DNA of 64,000 bases from JTS-RE37 sp041744575 (GCA_041744575.1 JBGTKP010000020.1:8824-72823); one strand, 5' to 3'; counted from the first letter of the stretch, positions 26,563-35,606 are shown. Made by a program: numbers and translations. The notes: generated by a model from the sequence alone, not told the origin.

Positions 26563-27405
26563 ATGGAAAAATCTTCAGGCATGAAATATCCGGGCCTCAT
26601 CTTTGATTTTTATCTGGATGCCAGTATCCACGTAGCTCTGGCGGTTTTGTGCCTGATGAAACTCACAGCCATATTTGAAGATATTCCCGCGTTTGATCAC
26701 CTTGCTTTATTTGTTTTCTTCGGGACTATAAGCTGCTATAATTTCATTAAATACGGGGTGGAAGCGGAGAAGTACCTGGTCGTAAAGAACATATACCACC
26801 GGTACATACAGGTCTTTAGTATTTTGTCATTGGCCATTGCCATGTATCATGCTTATTTTCTATTGCCGACCTCCTGGCCCTGGGTGGCCGTTCTGGTCCT
26901 GTTGGCAGGATGGTATTCCCTCCCGATTTTTCCGCCTGGCACAAAGCTGAGAAACAGCGGGCTCTTGAAAATAATACTTGTTGCGCTTGTATGGGCGGGG
27001 ACTACGGTAATCCTGCCTGTAGTGGAAACCAAAACGAACTATACCCTGAACATAAGTATTGAGTTCATTCAGCGTTTCCTCCTGATTCTCCTCCTGTTGA
27101 TCCCCTTCGAGATAAGAGATCTTAAGTTCGACAGCATCACCATCCGAACCCTACCTCAACGCCTCGGGATAGAAAAAACAAAAAGGGTGGGTATTCTGGG
27201 ATGCCTGGTTTTCTTTGGCCTTAGCTTCCTGAAAAACGCTCTTCATTGGCCTGAGATAACCAGTAAGGGGATTCTATGTATTTTATTATTGATAGTGATG
27301 GGAAGGGTTAAAAACGGACAATCCAAATATTTTGCATCCTTTTGGGTGGAAGCCTTACCGGTATTTTGGTGGTTGATCGCCCTGATGTTGGTGGATCTGG
27401 ATTAG
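26563..27405 (+). CDS. UbiA-like polytopic membrane protein of unknown function
   Basis: The 280-residue protein has seven or eight hydrophobic segments. A conserved-looking polar loop (IPFEIRDLKFDSITIRTLPQ) with spaced aspartates resembles the second Asp-rich motif of UbiA-type prenyltransferases. The first Asp-rich motif (NxxxDxxxD) is not obvious: in its place is SCYNFIKYGVEAEKY. It may therefore be a degenerate or divergent UbiA relative, and enzymatic activity is uncertain. It starts 116 bases from the divergent gcvP gene, and its 3' end overlaps the converging anti-sigma gene by four bases. Confidence 0.7.
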   Translation: MEKSSGMKYPGLIFDFYLDASIHVALAVLCLMKLTAIFEDIPAFDHLALFVFFGTISCYNFIKYGVEAEKYLVVKNIYHRYIQVFSILSLAIAMYHAYFLLPTSWPWVAVLVLLAGWYSLPIFPPGTKLRNSGLLKIILVALVWAGTTVILPVVETKTNYTLNISIEFIQRFLLILLLLIPFEIRDLKFDSITIRTLPQRLGIEKTKRVGILGCLVFFGLSFLKNALHWPEITSKGILCILLLIVMGRVKNGQSKYFASFWVEALPVFWWLIALMLVDLD

Positions 27406-27629
27406 ATACTCTTTTTCAACTGTTGCTTCAACTCTTGTTTTTCCAGTCTTGAGAATCCATTCAATTTGGCCAGTTGACACAAAGTTGTTAATTTTTCATT
27501 TTTTATGGAATACTGGGAACAATTCCGGCATCCAATGAGATGGTACCACAATTGAACCCTTTCCCATAAGGAAGCTTCCCCGTATTGTACCTTGTCGCAG
27601 ATAATGGAGGCTTGTTCGCAAGTAATCAT
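27402..27629 (-). CDS. Small zinc-finger anti-sigma factor
   Basis: The 75-residue protein shows the zinc-binding anti-sigma motif HxxxCxxC (H30, C34, C37) with an upstream C4/C11 candidate for the fourth ligand. It has no membrane segment, so it is a soluble ZAS-type regulator that would bind the sigma factor encoded just upstream and release it on a signal. The ATGA overlap (27626-27629) with the sigma gene supports a functional pair. What it senses, for example redox through the cysteines, is inference. Confidence 0.75.
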   Translation of the reverse strand: MITCEQASIICDKVQYGEASLWERVQLWYHLIGCRNCSQYSIKNEKLTTLCQLAKLNGFSRLEKQELKQQLKKSI

Positions 27630-28186
27630 TTGTTAAACCAGTTTTCGTTAAGACATTGCATTAGGGCCGTGCGTGCACGGTGAATCAATACCCAGAGATT
27701 AGACGCATTTATTCCCAATTCTTTACAAATCTCTTCAGTGCTTATCCCCTTAATCGTTTTCATGGTAAATACAACAGATTGCTTTTCAGGCAATTTGGAG
27801 ATACAATCCTGTATAGCCATCCCCAGTTCTTCATTTTCCACTTCAGAATTTTCACGCAAACTTTCCGGATCAGCCACCTGTTCTTCGAGCCAGTCCCCTT
27901 CAAAATCAGTAGAATCCTGATAGGTCATGCGTACTTCGGCGCTACCCTTCCGGGAATTGATCTTACGATAATAGTCGACCACTTTTCTTTTGAGGATGGC
28001 GATGAGCCAGGTTCTTTCGGATGCTGTCCCCTTGTAATTTTTCGCGGATTTTAACCCGGCCAGGAAAGTCTCCTGTACGAGGTCTTTGGCAATAGTATCA
28101 TCGTTGACCCTCCCTGCCGCATAATGATACAGGTAGTCAGCATACTCATCTACCCATTTGTCAGGATCCAGTTGATGCACATCCAT
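27626..28186 (-). CDS. ECF-type RNA polymerase sigma factor
   Basis: The protein has 186 residues from ATG 28186, giving MDVHQLDPDKWVDEYADYLY, a start seen in flavobacterial ECF sigmas; a further ATG at 28207 would add seven residues. Region 2 is seen as IAKDLVQETFLAGL and the -10-contacting TWLIAILKRKVVDYYRK. Region 4 is seen as LPEKQSVVFTMK, ISTEEICKELGINASNLWVLIHRAR. An acidic linker of about 40 residues separates them. It is coupled to a zinc anti-sigma gene and divergent from a periplasmic rhodanese 90 bases away. Targets are not visible. Confidence 0.88.
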   Translation of the reverse strand: MDVHQLDPDKWVDEYADYLYHYAAGRVNDDTIAKDLVQETFLAGLKSAKNYKGTASERTWLIAILKRKVVDYYRKINSRKGSAEVRMTYQDSTDFEGDWLEEQVADPESLRENSEVENEELGMAIQDCISKLPEKQSVVFTMKTIKGISTEEICKELGINASNLWVLIHRARTALMQCLNENWFNK

Positions 28187-28221
28187 ACTGTGATTTATCA
28201 ACATCAAAGTTTTATCAGCAC

Positions 28222-28229
28222 CAAAAGTA
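28222..28229 (-). promoter_or_regulatory. Possible -7 box (TACTTTTG on the minus strand) for the ECF sigma operon
   Basis: CAAAAGTA on the plus strand gives TACTTTTG on the minus strand, matching TAnnTTTG, about 35 bases upstream of the preferred sigma start. The -33 element is not clear. If the sigma factor is autoregulated, a non-housekeeping promoter should lie in the same 90-base interval. Confidence 0.35.
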
Positions 28230-28276
28230 TATTAAATTTAGCGAATATCATTAAATTGGAAACAGAACGCCTCACC

Positions 28277-28630
28277 ATGAAAAACGAACTTTTACTGTTC
28301 TTCCTGACCATCTTTCAATTGGGTTTCGCCCAGATAATTTCCGAACCTATCACGTCCATCTCCCGTCATCCTGCGGATAGTCTTGTCATATTGGATGTTA
28401 GGACGCCTGCCGAATATGCAGCCGGACATTTGGATGATGCCATTAATATCAGTTGGTCAGACCCCGATTTTCAATTGAAGCTACTGCCTCTTGACAAGTC
28501 AAAGACGGTCTATGTATATTGTCAGAAAGGAGGTAGAAGTAAGAAAGCCGCGATCTTGCTTGATTCTCTTGGATATAGGGTAACTGATCTTTCAGGTGGC
28601 TTTGGCGCCTGGAAACCCGGGAGAAAATAG
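28277..28630 (+). CDS. Exported rhodanese-like protein
   Basis: From ATG 28277 the protein has 117 residues: a signal peptide ending FAQ (residue 19) and one rhodanese domain. The domain shows LDVRTPAEYAAGHLDDAINI and the active-site loop YCQKGGRS with C82, then SGGFGAWK near the end. The intact cysteine suggests sulfur transfer in the periplasm. An upstream open frame to 28124 runs back through the sigma-gene start and is rejected. The divergent ECF sigma/anti-sigma pair may control it, but this is inference. Confidence 0.85.
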   Translation: MKNELLLFFLTIFQLGFAQIISEPITSISRHPADSLVILDVRTPAEYAAGHLDDAINISWSDPDFQLKLLPLDKSKTVYVYCQKGGRSKKAAILLDSLGYRVTDLSGGFGAWKPGRK

Positions 28631-28674
28631 TCTCTAACATGGAATATAAGGAGGCTCCTGGCTGCCCGGTACCT

Positions 28675-29355
28675 TTATCTTATCTGATAGGTGAGCGTAG
28701 TTTGTAGCACATGATTGCGGCTAAAGTTGGAAGCGCCCCTTGGGGAATAACTGTCATCATAGCCCATTTCCAAAAGCAATTTATGCAGTATCTGGTATAT
28801 GAGACCCAGGTGAATCCGGTTAAAATTGAGGTATTTTGGGACGATGCCTGTGAATATATTCATCCCTAACTCCTCAGAAACATTGATCACCATCTTTTTG
28901 TTGTCGGAAATTTTAATGACCGGAACAAACCATGAGAATTTGTATCGGACCCGTCCCTGGTAATCCGTACCGTCAGTTGCAAAGATCCCATCTTCCATGA
29001 ACACGGTTTGGTGGATCAGGCGCTGTTCCAGTCTGAACCTGTGCCTGAATGCAGAAATACCCCATCTCTGATGGAAAGTCAGTTGCTCCCAAAGGTTGTC
29101 CTCGTTAAAATTTAAAACCGGATTGAAGTTTTTTGAATGCGTCAACCCAAATGTTACCTCGACAACGTTATTGGGTTGATAGTTTAGTGAGGGCCGCAGG
29201 GTGAGTTGTTGCCAGTCTTCATGAAAATTGGTTCTGCGGATATGCACCTCATTTTTCAGGTTGAATTTATCATTAATTCTGTAATTCAGAATGAGGGCAT
29301 ACCAGGCACTGTAATTTTCCTCGGTTTGAGTAAATCCGTTGATAGGGAGCAGCAA
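28675..29355 (-). CDS. DUF2490 outer-membrane protein with a stop codon in its signal peptide
   Basis: The 226-residue readable part matches DUF2490: alternating beta-strand pattern, NYRINDKFNLKNEVHIRR, FRLEQRLIHQ, and a C-terminal strand ending TYQIR. It should form a small outer-membrane barrel. The start is abnormal. The frame is open only to a TTG at 29355, giving half a signal peptide (LLLPINGFTQ). Reading further upstream in frame gives ATG-AAA-ATG-TAG-GCC-CTC-TTC: codons for M-K-M at 29382-29374, an amber stop at 29373-29371, then A-L-F-L-L leading into the hydrophobic core. One substitution in that TAG would restore a normal signal peptide. It is either a fresh nonsense mutation, a base-calling error, or a gene using a non-ATG start. 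Confidence 0.75.
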   Translation of the reverse strand: MLLPINGFTQTEENYSAWYALILNYRINDKFNLKNEVHIRRTNFHEDWQQLTLRPSLNYQPNNVVEVTFGLTHSKNFNPVLNFNEDNLWEQLTFHQRWGISAFRHRFRLEQRLIHQTVFMEDGIFATDGTDYQGRVRYKFSWFVPVIKISDNKKMVINVSEELGMNIFTGIVPKYLNFNRIHLGLIYQILHKLLLEMGYDDSYSPRGASNFSRNHVLQTTLTYQIR

Positions 29356-29486
29356 CAGCAGGAAGAGGGCCTACATTTTCATGAGGCGTCCCTGTCTGAC
29401 AGAAGGTCTCAAAAAGTAGTTTATCTAATCGTGGCAGTCTGCGTAATTTTATCTGAAATACGCCTCTCATTTCTAATCAGAACTAC

Positions 29487-31523
29487 TCAGGCCGATGTTC
29501 CCCTTCGGCCGATGAGCCCGGCGCGTTCAAGAAGTGGTTCCATTTTGGGTTCACGTCCGCGAAATTTTTTATACAGTTTCATAGGGTTGTCAGTACCTCC
29601 CCTGGAAAGAATATACTTGCTGAACTTTCGTGCAACCTCCGTATTGAAGATTCCTTTCTCCTTGAAATATGAAAAGGCATCAGCATCCAGGACTTCGGCC
29701 CATTTATAGCTGTAATAGCCGGAAGAATAACCTCCCTGAAAGATATGGGAAAACGAGGTACTCATGCAGGTCTCAGGAGTTTCGGGGTACAACTGTGTAT
29801 CCTTAAAAGCGGATTGTTCCCAACTTTTAACATCTGTAACCTGCGTCGGATCTGCGCCGTGCCATGCCATGTCAAGCATCGAAAAGCTCAATTGCCTGAG
29901 AATGGCCAGTCCTTCCTGAAAAGTCGCCGCATCCTTGATTTTCTGCACCAGTTCCATTGGAATGACTTCGCCTGTCTTATAATGAAAGGCAAATAATTCC
30001 AGTGCCTCTTTTTCGTAGCACCAGTTTTCCATAATCTGACTCGGCAATTCTACGAAGTCCCAATATACTGATGTTCCGGAGAGACTTGGATACCTGGTAT
30101 CTGCCAGCATCCCGTGAAGGGCGTGTCCGAATTCATGAAACAAGGTGGTAACTTCATTAAATGTCAGCAATGATGGCTTTTTTTCTGTAGGGCGCGTAAA
30201 ATTGCAGACATTGGAGATATGAGGCCGGATGTTTTCGTTGCCTTTTTTGAACTGGGGCTTAAAAGAAGTCATCCATGCCCCCCCGCGTTTTCCCTTACGC
30301 GGGTGAAAATCAGCATAAAACAGGGCAATGAAATTCCCCTCTCCATCATGCACCCTAAACGTTCTGACTTCCTCGTGGTACTTATCTATATCTGTAACTT
30401 CTTCAAAACGAAGTGAAAAAAGCTTTTCTGCCACCTTAAAAACGCCCCGGATGACATTCTCAAGCCGGAAGTATGGTTTTAAAAGTTCATCATTCAGGTC
30501 AAATAATTTTTGCTTTAACTTTTCAGCATAATAGCTGCCATCCCACTTTTCGAGTTTGTCTATATTGTCAAGTTCCTTTGCAAAAGCTTCCAATTCCTGA
30601 AACTCCTTTTCCGCTGCGGGTTTCGCCTTCTTCATAAGGTCGTTTAAAAATTCCTGAACCTTTTCCGGAGTTTCGGCCATTCGTTCTTCAAGTACAAAAT
30701 GCGCATGAGAGGCATAGCCCAGTAATTGGGCACGTTCATACCTGAGTCCTGCCAGTTGCAAGACATTTCCGGTATTATCAAGCGCGTTGCCATGAAAGCC
30801 CTTACTCCCGTACGCCAAAGCAAGTTCTTTCCGCAGTTCCCTGTTCCGCGCATATTTCATAAAAGGGATATAACTCGGAAAATCAAGGGTGATCAACCAA
30901 CCCTTCTTTCCTCTTGCATCCGCAAGCTGAACCGCGGCTTCCTTTTCGCCTTCCGGTAACCCATCTACATCTTTTTCATTTTCCAAAAGCATCTCATATT
31001 TATTGGTCTCAGCCAACACATTTTCTCCAAAGCTGAGCTTTAAACTTGCAAGCCGTGCATCTATCTCCCGTAACCTGAGTTTCCCTGTTTCTGAAAGGCC
31101 GGCCCCATTCCTGCTAAAGGATTTGTACTTCTTATCAAGGAGGGTCCGTTGTTCTATGGTCAGATCCAACGTTTTACGGCTCGCGTATACTTCCTTTACC
31201 CGGGAAAAAAGGGATTCATTCAACATGATATCATTGCTGAATCCTGAGAGCAGGGGCGAAACTTCCTGTGCAATTTTCTGAATTCCTTCGCTTGTTTCGG
31301 CGGAATTCAGATTGAAAAAAACGCTGGAAATCCGGTCGAGTTGCAAGCCGGAATATTCGAGGGCTTCAATGGTGTTTTCAAATGTTGGTGCTTCCGGGTT
31401 GTCGGTGATCGCATCAATTTCTTTTCTGGCTTCCGCCATGGCATCGATAAAGGCAGGTTTAAAATGTGCTTCCCTGATGAGGGAAAATGGCGCAGTATCA
31501 AAAGGGGTTAAAAGGGGATTCAT
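29487..31523 (-). CDS. M3-family oligopeptidase (Dcp/PrlC-like)
   Basis: The 678-residue protein is the normal length for M3A peptidases. The zinc site FHEFGHALHGML (HExxH) lies in the C-terminal third, with the third ligand glutamate in the WDFVELPSQIMENW segment. Other family motifs are FHPRKGKRGGAW and the C-terminal FKEKGIFN...YILSRGGTDNP. There is no signal peptide, so it should degrade short peptides in the cytoplasm. Dcp versus oligopeptidase A cannot be told from sequence alone. It lies upstream of the DUF2490 gene with a 100-base gap. Confidence 0.9.
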   Translation of the reverse strand: MNPLLTPFDTAPFSLIREAHFKPAFIDAMAEARKEIDAITDNPEAPTFENTIEALEYSGLQLDRISSVFFNLNSAETSEGIQKIAQEVSPLLSGFSNDIMLNESLFSRVKEVYASRKTLDLTIEQRTLLDKKYKSFSRNGAGLSETGKLRLREIDARLASLKLSFGENVLAETNKYEMLLENEKDVDGLPEGEKEAAVQLADARGKKGWLITLDFPSYIPFMKYARNRELRKELALAYGSKGFHGNALDNTGNVLQLAGLRYERAQLLGYASHAHFVLEERMAETPEKVQEFLNDLMKKAKPAAEKEFQELEAFAKELDNIDKLEKWDGSYYAEKLKQKLFDLNDELLKPYFRLENVIRGVFKVAEKLFSLRFEEVTDIDKYHEEVRTFRVHDGEGNFIALFYADFHPRKGKRGGAWMTSFKPQFKKGNENIRPHISNVCNFTRPTEKKPSLLTFNEVTTLFHEFGHALHGMLADTRYPSLSGTSVYWDFVELPSQIMENWCYEKEALELFAFHYKTGEVIPMELVQKIKDAATFQEGLAILRQLSFSMLDMAWHGADPTQVTDVKSWEQSAFKDTQLYPETPETCMSTSFSHIFQGGYSSGYYSYKWAEVLDADAFSYFKEKGIFNTEVARKFSKYILSRGGTDNPMKLYKKFRGREPKMEPLLERAGLIGRRGTSA

Positions 31524-31581
31524 AAGTAATTCCGTTTCTTTTTTTTGATGTCTCCGATGGATGGCCTGCCGAAGGTAGTTC

Positions 31582-32070
31582 TTACCTTTTTCTGAGGTCT
31601 TCAGATCCTTTGATCACTTTTTGTTTTAAAGATGATTTGTATTCTATTATTTTTTCACGGATATCCATTTCTGCGCTTCCGATGATCTGGGCAGCCAGTA
31701 AACCTGCGTTCCATGCCCCGTTAAGGGCTACAGTGGCCACCGGCACTCCCTGGGGCATTTGCAGGATAGAGAGGACGGAATCCCAGCCGTCGATAGAATT
31801 GCTGCTCTTAATAGGTACGCCAATGACCGGGAGTGGCGACAAGGATGCGATCATTCCGGGTAAGTGAGCCGCACCCCCGGCGCCTGCTATAATTACACTG
31901 TATCCGCTGGTATGGGCCTGCCGGGCAAAGTCGAAAAGTTTTTCGGGGGTCCGATGGGCCGAAACGATATCCATGTCGGCTTCAATTCCGAATCCCTGCA
32001 GGGCTTCAAGTGCCTCCTGCATGACTTTGAGGTCGCTGGTGCTTCCCATGACTATTGCTACTTTGCTCAT
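31582..32070 (-). CDS. purE: N5-carboxyaminoimidazole ribonucleotide mutase
   Basis: PurE moves the carboxyl group from N5-CAIR to give CAIR in purine synthesis. The 162-residue length is typical. The phosphate-binding MGSTSDLKVM at residues 8-17, SAHRTPEKL at about 40-48, AGAGGAAHLPGMIAS, and the VPIKS segment are all present. It starts six bases after the purK stop, forming a purK-purE operon. Confidence 0.95.
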   Translation of the reverse strand: MSKVAIVMGSTSDLKVMQEALEALQGFGIEADMDIVSAHRTPEKLFDFARQAHTSGYSVIIAGAGGAAHLPGMIASLSPLPVIGVPIKSSNSIDGWDSVLSILQMPQGVPVATVALNGAWNAGLLAAQIIGSAEMDIREKIIEYKSSLKQKVIKGSEDLRKR

Positions 32071-32076
32071 CGCGGA

Positions 32077-33231
32077 TTATTTGCTTATTACACTAATAGT
32101 TTCCTTCACCTGCTGCGCGATTTTCCTCGCATCCGAAAGATTTTCATGTACAACGGTTACGTGGCCCATTTTACGGAAAGGACGGGTGACCTTTTTGCCG
32201 TAGATATGCGGGGTCACTCCGCCTATTTTCATGATTTCCTCCATGTGTTCATATAAGACGGGCCCCTCATGACCTTCTGCTCCGACAAGGTTGACCATGA
32301 TCCCCGCAAGCTTACTTTCAGTACTGCCAAGGGGGAGGTCCAGGATGGCACGCAAATGTTGTTCAAATTGATTGGTATAACTGGCTTCTATGCTGAAGTG
32401 ACCACTGTTATGGGGTCTTGGCGCAACTTCATTTACCAAAATATCGTTTTCATGCGTCTGAAATAACTCCACAGCCAGAATTCCGACATGCTGAAGTTTA
32501 TCGGACACCTGCAGAGCGATTCGCCTTGCTTTTTCGGCGACGTCAGGCGCTATCCTTGCCGGACAGATGACGTATTCCACCAAATTGGCTTCCTGATGAA
32601 ACTCCATTTCCACTACAGGATACGTAATTACATCCCCACTGACTGAACGGGCCACGATCACCGCCAGTTCCGTCTTAAACCCAATAAGTTCTTCGGCAAG
32701 ACATTCCACATTGGGAAGCCCTTGCAGATCCTCAATTGCTCGTATAATTTTTACTCCCTGTCCGTCGTATCCGAATTGCGCTTTTTTCCAGACGAAGGGG
32801 TAGTGTAGCCCGCCGTTGTCAACACTGTCTTCAATTTCACTGGTATAGGCAAAGCGTGTAAATTCAGCAGTAGGCAAGTTATTGTCAGTATAAAAAAGTT
32901 TTTGAGTAACCTTGTTCTGAATGGTTTCCAGGGTGCGGGTGGGAGGATAGACACGGACTCCTTTGGCCTCAAGTTCCTTCAGGGCGGTTAAGTTGACATT
33001 TTCAATCTCAATGGTAAGCACATCCACTTTGCGGCCAAAGTTCAAAACGGTGTCAAAGTCCATCAGATCCCCCTTTACGAATTTGTTGCATGCAATTCGG
33101 CATGGGGATTCGTTTGAAGGATCCAGTACATGGGTGGTTATGTCCCACTTCCTCGTTTCGTAGAGCAACATTTTCCCCAATTGGCCACCACCCAGAATTC
33201 CCAGTTTAAAATTGGATGAAAAATAGTTCAT
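32077..33231 (-). CDS. purK: 5-(carboxyamino)imidazole ribonucleotide synthase
   Basis: This ATP-grasp enzyme carboxylates AIR with bicarbonate to N5-CAIR, the substrate of PurE. The 384-residue protein starts with the FKLGILGGGQLGKML nucleotide-fold motif, has the ATP-grasp central region (VWKKAQFGYDGQGVKII, CLAEELIGFKTELAVIVAR) and the metal/substrate segment ILVNEVAPRPHNSGH. It is the first gene of the purK-purE operon. The 126-base gap to the divergent hpt-adk gene must hold both promoters. Confidence 0.95.
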   Translation of the reverse strand: MNYFSSNFKLGILGGGQLGKMLLYETRKWDITTHVLDPSNESPCRIACNKFVKGDLMDFDTVLNFGRKVDVLTIEIENVNLTALKELEAKGVRVYPPTRTLETIQNKVTQKLFYTDNNLPTAEFTRFAYTSEIEDSVDNGGLHYPFVWKKAQFGYDGQGVKIIRAIEDLQGLPNVECLAEELIGFKTELAVIVARSVSGDVITYPVVEMEFHQEANLVEYVICPARIAPDVAEKARRIALQVSDKLQHVGILAVELFQTHENDILVNEVAPRPHNSGHFSIEASYTNQFEQHLRAILDLPLGSTESKLAGIMVNLVGAEGHEGPVLYEHMEEIMKIGGVTPHIYGKKVTRPFRKMGHVTVVHENLSDARKIAQQVKETISVISK

Positions 33232-33357
33232 TATCTGTACTTAAGACCGTTGTCACGGAGGTCCCACAAAAATACACCTAAATCTTATAAACGGCCGGGT
33301 TACCCCTAAAAAAGAGAAATCAAAATAGTATCTTCGCTGTTCTATAAAAATTGCACC

Positions 33358-34473
33358 TTGGTAAAATTGCACGACAAACAATTTGTGCCTTTTCTCAGTG
33401 AACAGGATGTTCTCGCAGCCGTAAGGAAGATCGCGGAAGATATTGCCGTCGATTACAAAGACCAGGTTCCCGTATTTGTAGGGGTCCTAAACGGATCATT
33501 TATGTTTATAGCGGATTTCCTGAAATGCTATCCTCACCCCTGCGAAGTTTCATTTGTAAAGCTGAGTTCTTACAGAGGACTTACTTCTACCGGGATTGTT
33601 GAGACCCTGCTTGATGTTCCCGGAAATATTGGTGGCAGGAGTGTGATTATCCTTGAGGATATTATCGATTCGGGACGTACGCTTCAGGAGCTGGTTCATC
33701 TCTTTTCAGGGACCAATGTAAAGGATTTTAAGATTGCCAGTCTGTTTTACAAACCTGATAAATATAACGGGGAGTACGTGATAGATTACGTGGGTATGGA
33801 AATTCCCAATAAGTTCATCGTGGGATACGGCCTTGATTACCGGGAACTCGGCAGGAATCTGAATGGAATATACCAACTAAACCAAAACCAAATGATCAAT
33901 CTTGTGTTATTCGGCAAGCCAGGTGCCGGTAAGGGCACGCAGGCCACCTTTTTAAAGGAGAAGTATAATTTGAGACATATTTCCACCGGTGATGTCTTCA
34001 GGAACCATATTAAGAACGAGACCAGGCTTGGGAAATTGGCCAAATCCTATATGGATAGAGGCGATTTGGTACCTGACGAAGTGACTATCAAGATGCTGCA
34101 GGATGAGGTAGACAACAATCCGGAGGCGAGTGGCTTTATCTTTGATGGCTTCCCCAGGACTGCGGCGCAGGCTGAGGCCCTTGATAATTTTTTAGAATCC
34201 AAGAACATGGCGATAGATGCGACCATTGCCCTGGAGGCGGCAGATGAAGTTTTAATCACAAGACTTTTATCCAGGGGACAGAAGAGCGGTCGACCTGATG
34301 ACCAGGATGAAGGAAAGATCCGGAACCGCTTTGAGGAATACAATCAAAAAACCGCCCCGTTAAAAGCCTACTATGAGGCTCAGGGAAAGTTCCACAGTGT
34401 AAACGGTATTGGTTCCATCAATGAGATTACACTAAGGTTGAGCCAGGTGATCAATTCTGTTCAGGAAGCCTGA
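33358..34473 (+). CDS. Bifunctional hypoxanthine phosphoribosyltransferase / adenylate kinase fusion
   Basis: One 371-residue frame encodes two purine enzymes. Residues 1-178 are an HPRT with the PRPP loop VIILEDIIDSGRT (96-108), substrate KLSSYRG and the C-terminal FIVGYGLDYRE. Residues 179-371 are a short adenylate kinase with P-loop GKPGAGKGT (186-194), STGDVFR, FDGFPRT, and a short lid (RLLSRGQKSGRPDD). The fusion start is TTG at 33358, which gives VKLHDKQF, typical of HPRT. An ATG at 33892 (M179) would start a normal stand-alone Adk, so both a fusion and a separate Adk could be made. Length and junction are clean, with no frameshift. I recall long, fused Adk proteins in other marine flavobacteria. 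Confidence 0.9.
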   Translation: MVKLHDKQFVPFLSEQDVLAAVRKIAEDIAVDYKDQVPVFVGVLNGSFMFIADFLKCYPHPCEVSFVKLSSYRGLTSTGIVETLLDVPGNIGGRSVIILEDIIDSGRTLQELVHLFSGTNVKDFKIASLFYKPDKYNGEYVIDYVGMEIPNKFIVGYGLDYRELGRNLNGIYQLNQNQMINLVLFGKPGAGKGTQATFLKEKYNLRHISTGDVFRNHIKNETRLGKLAKSYMDRGDLVPDEVTIKMLQDEVDNNPEASGFIFDGFPRTAAQAEALDNFLESKNMAIDATIALEAADEVLITRLLSRGQKSGRPDDQDEGKIRNRFEEYNQKTAPLKAYYEAQGKFHSVNGIGSINEITLRLSQVINSVQEA

Positions 34474-34604
34474 CATCGCAGACTTGATGTGGACATTGGC
34501 CGCATTGTTCACAAAGTATTCACGTGGCAATGAAGGCCGGAAGGAAAGGCCGCAATCCCTGAAAATTCAGATGGCACAGATGCAATAGCTTAAAATGTCT
34601 TAAA

Positions 34605-35606
34605 ATGACCGAGGGCAATTTTGTAGATTATGTAAAAATCGCGCTGGCTTCCGGGAATGGGGGCAAGGGTTCTACCCATTTGCACCGGGAGAAATTCGTT
34701 ACCAAGGGAGGCCCTGACGGAGGCGACGGGGGTAGGGGTGGCCACATTATTATTCGTGGAAATAAACAACTCTGGACCTTAATGAGCTTTAAATTCCAGC
34801 GTCATTTTAAGGCAGGACACGGGGCGCATGGCAGTAAGAATAAAAGTACCGGAGCCGATGGGGAGGATGTCTATGTGGAAGTCCCTTTGGGAACTATTAT
34901 CAGGGATGCGGAATCGAATGAACATTTAACCGAAATCACCTCTGAAGGAGAGGAAAAAGTCCTTTTGGTAGGAGGCAAAGGAGGGCTTGGAAACTGGCAT
35001 TTCAGAAGCGCTACCAATCAAACTCCGCGCTATGCCCAACCGGGAATTTCAGGTCAGGAAAAGGAGGTCATACTCGAATTAAAAGTTTTGGCTGATGTGG
35101 GACTTGTCGGTTTTCCCAATGCAGGCAAGTCTACCTTACTTTCTGTTGTAACCTCTGCGAAGCCAAAAATTGCCGACTATGAATTCACTACCCTGAAACC
35201 AAACCTTGGCATTGTTCAATACAGGGATTTCAAGAGTTTTGTAATGGCCGACATTCCTGGAATTATTGAAGGAGCTGCAGAAGGTAAAGGGCTGGGTCAT
35301 TATTTTCTAAGGCATATAGAACGCAATGCCACGCTACTGTTCCTTATTCCTGCTGATAGCAATGATATAGGCCGCGAGTTTCACATCTTACTGGACGAAC
35401 TTCGCAGGTACAATCCTGAACTTCTGGATAAGAACCGGCTGGTGGCCATTTCCAAATCGGACATGCTGGACGGGGAATTAATAGGAGAACTGCACGCCGA
35501 GCTTCCGGAAGTCTTTCAGGATACTCCTTACCTGTTCATCTCTTCCCTGACACAAATGGGGATAACGGAACTGAAGGACCAACTTTGGAGGATGCTCAAC
35601 GAATAA
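34605..35606 (+). CDS. obg: Obg/CgtA ribosome-associated GTPase
   Basis: The protein has 333 residues and is involved in 50S subunit assembly and stress control. The N-terminal glycine-rich Obg fold is plain (GNGGKGSTHLHREKF, GGPDGGDGGRGGH, GADGEDVYVEVPLGT). The G domain has G1 GFPNAGKST, the switch I TTLKPNLG, G3 DIPGIIEGA and G4 SKSD. It has no C-terminal OCT domain, as is usual outside Firmicutes and Actinobacteria. It follows hpt-adk by 131 bases, which contain no terminator that I can see, so co-transcription is possible. Confidence 0.95.
   Translation: MTEGNFVDYVKIALASGNGGKGSTHLHREKFVTKGGPDGGDGGRGGHIIIRGNKQLWTLMSFKFQRHFKAGHGAHGSKNKSTGADGEDVYVEVPLGTIIRDAESNEHLTEITSEGEEKVLLVGGKGGLGNWHFRSATNQTPRYAQPGISGQEKEVILELKVLADVGLVGFPNAGKSTLLSVVTSAKPKIADYEFTTLKPNLGIVQYRDFKSFVMADIPGIIEGAAEGKGLGHYFLRHIERNATLLFLIPADSNDIGREFHILLDELRRYNPELLDKNRLVAISKSDMLDGELIGELHAELPEVFQDTPYLFISSLTQMGITELKDQLWRMLNE

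Noticed and set aside
28124..28276. Upstream extension of the rhodanese frame
   Set aside because: It runs through the start of the divergent sigma gene and lacks a signal peptide; ATG 28277 gives a clean one.
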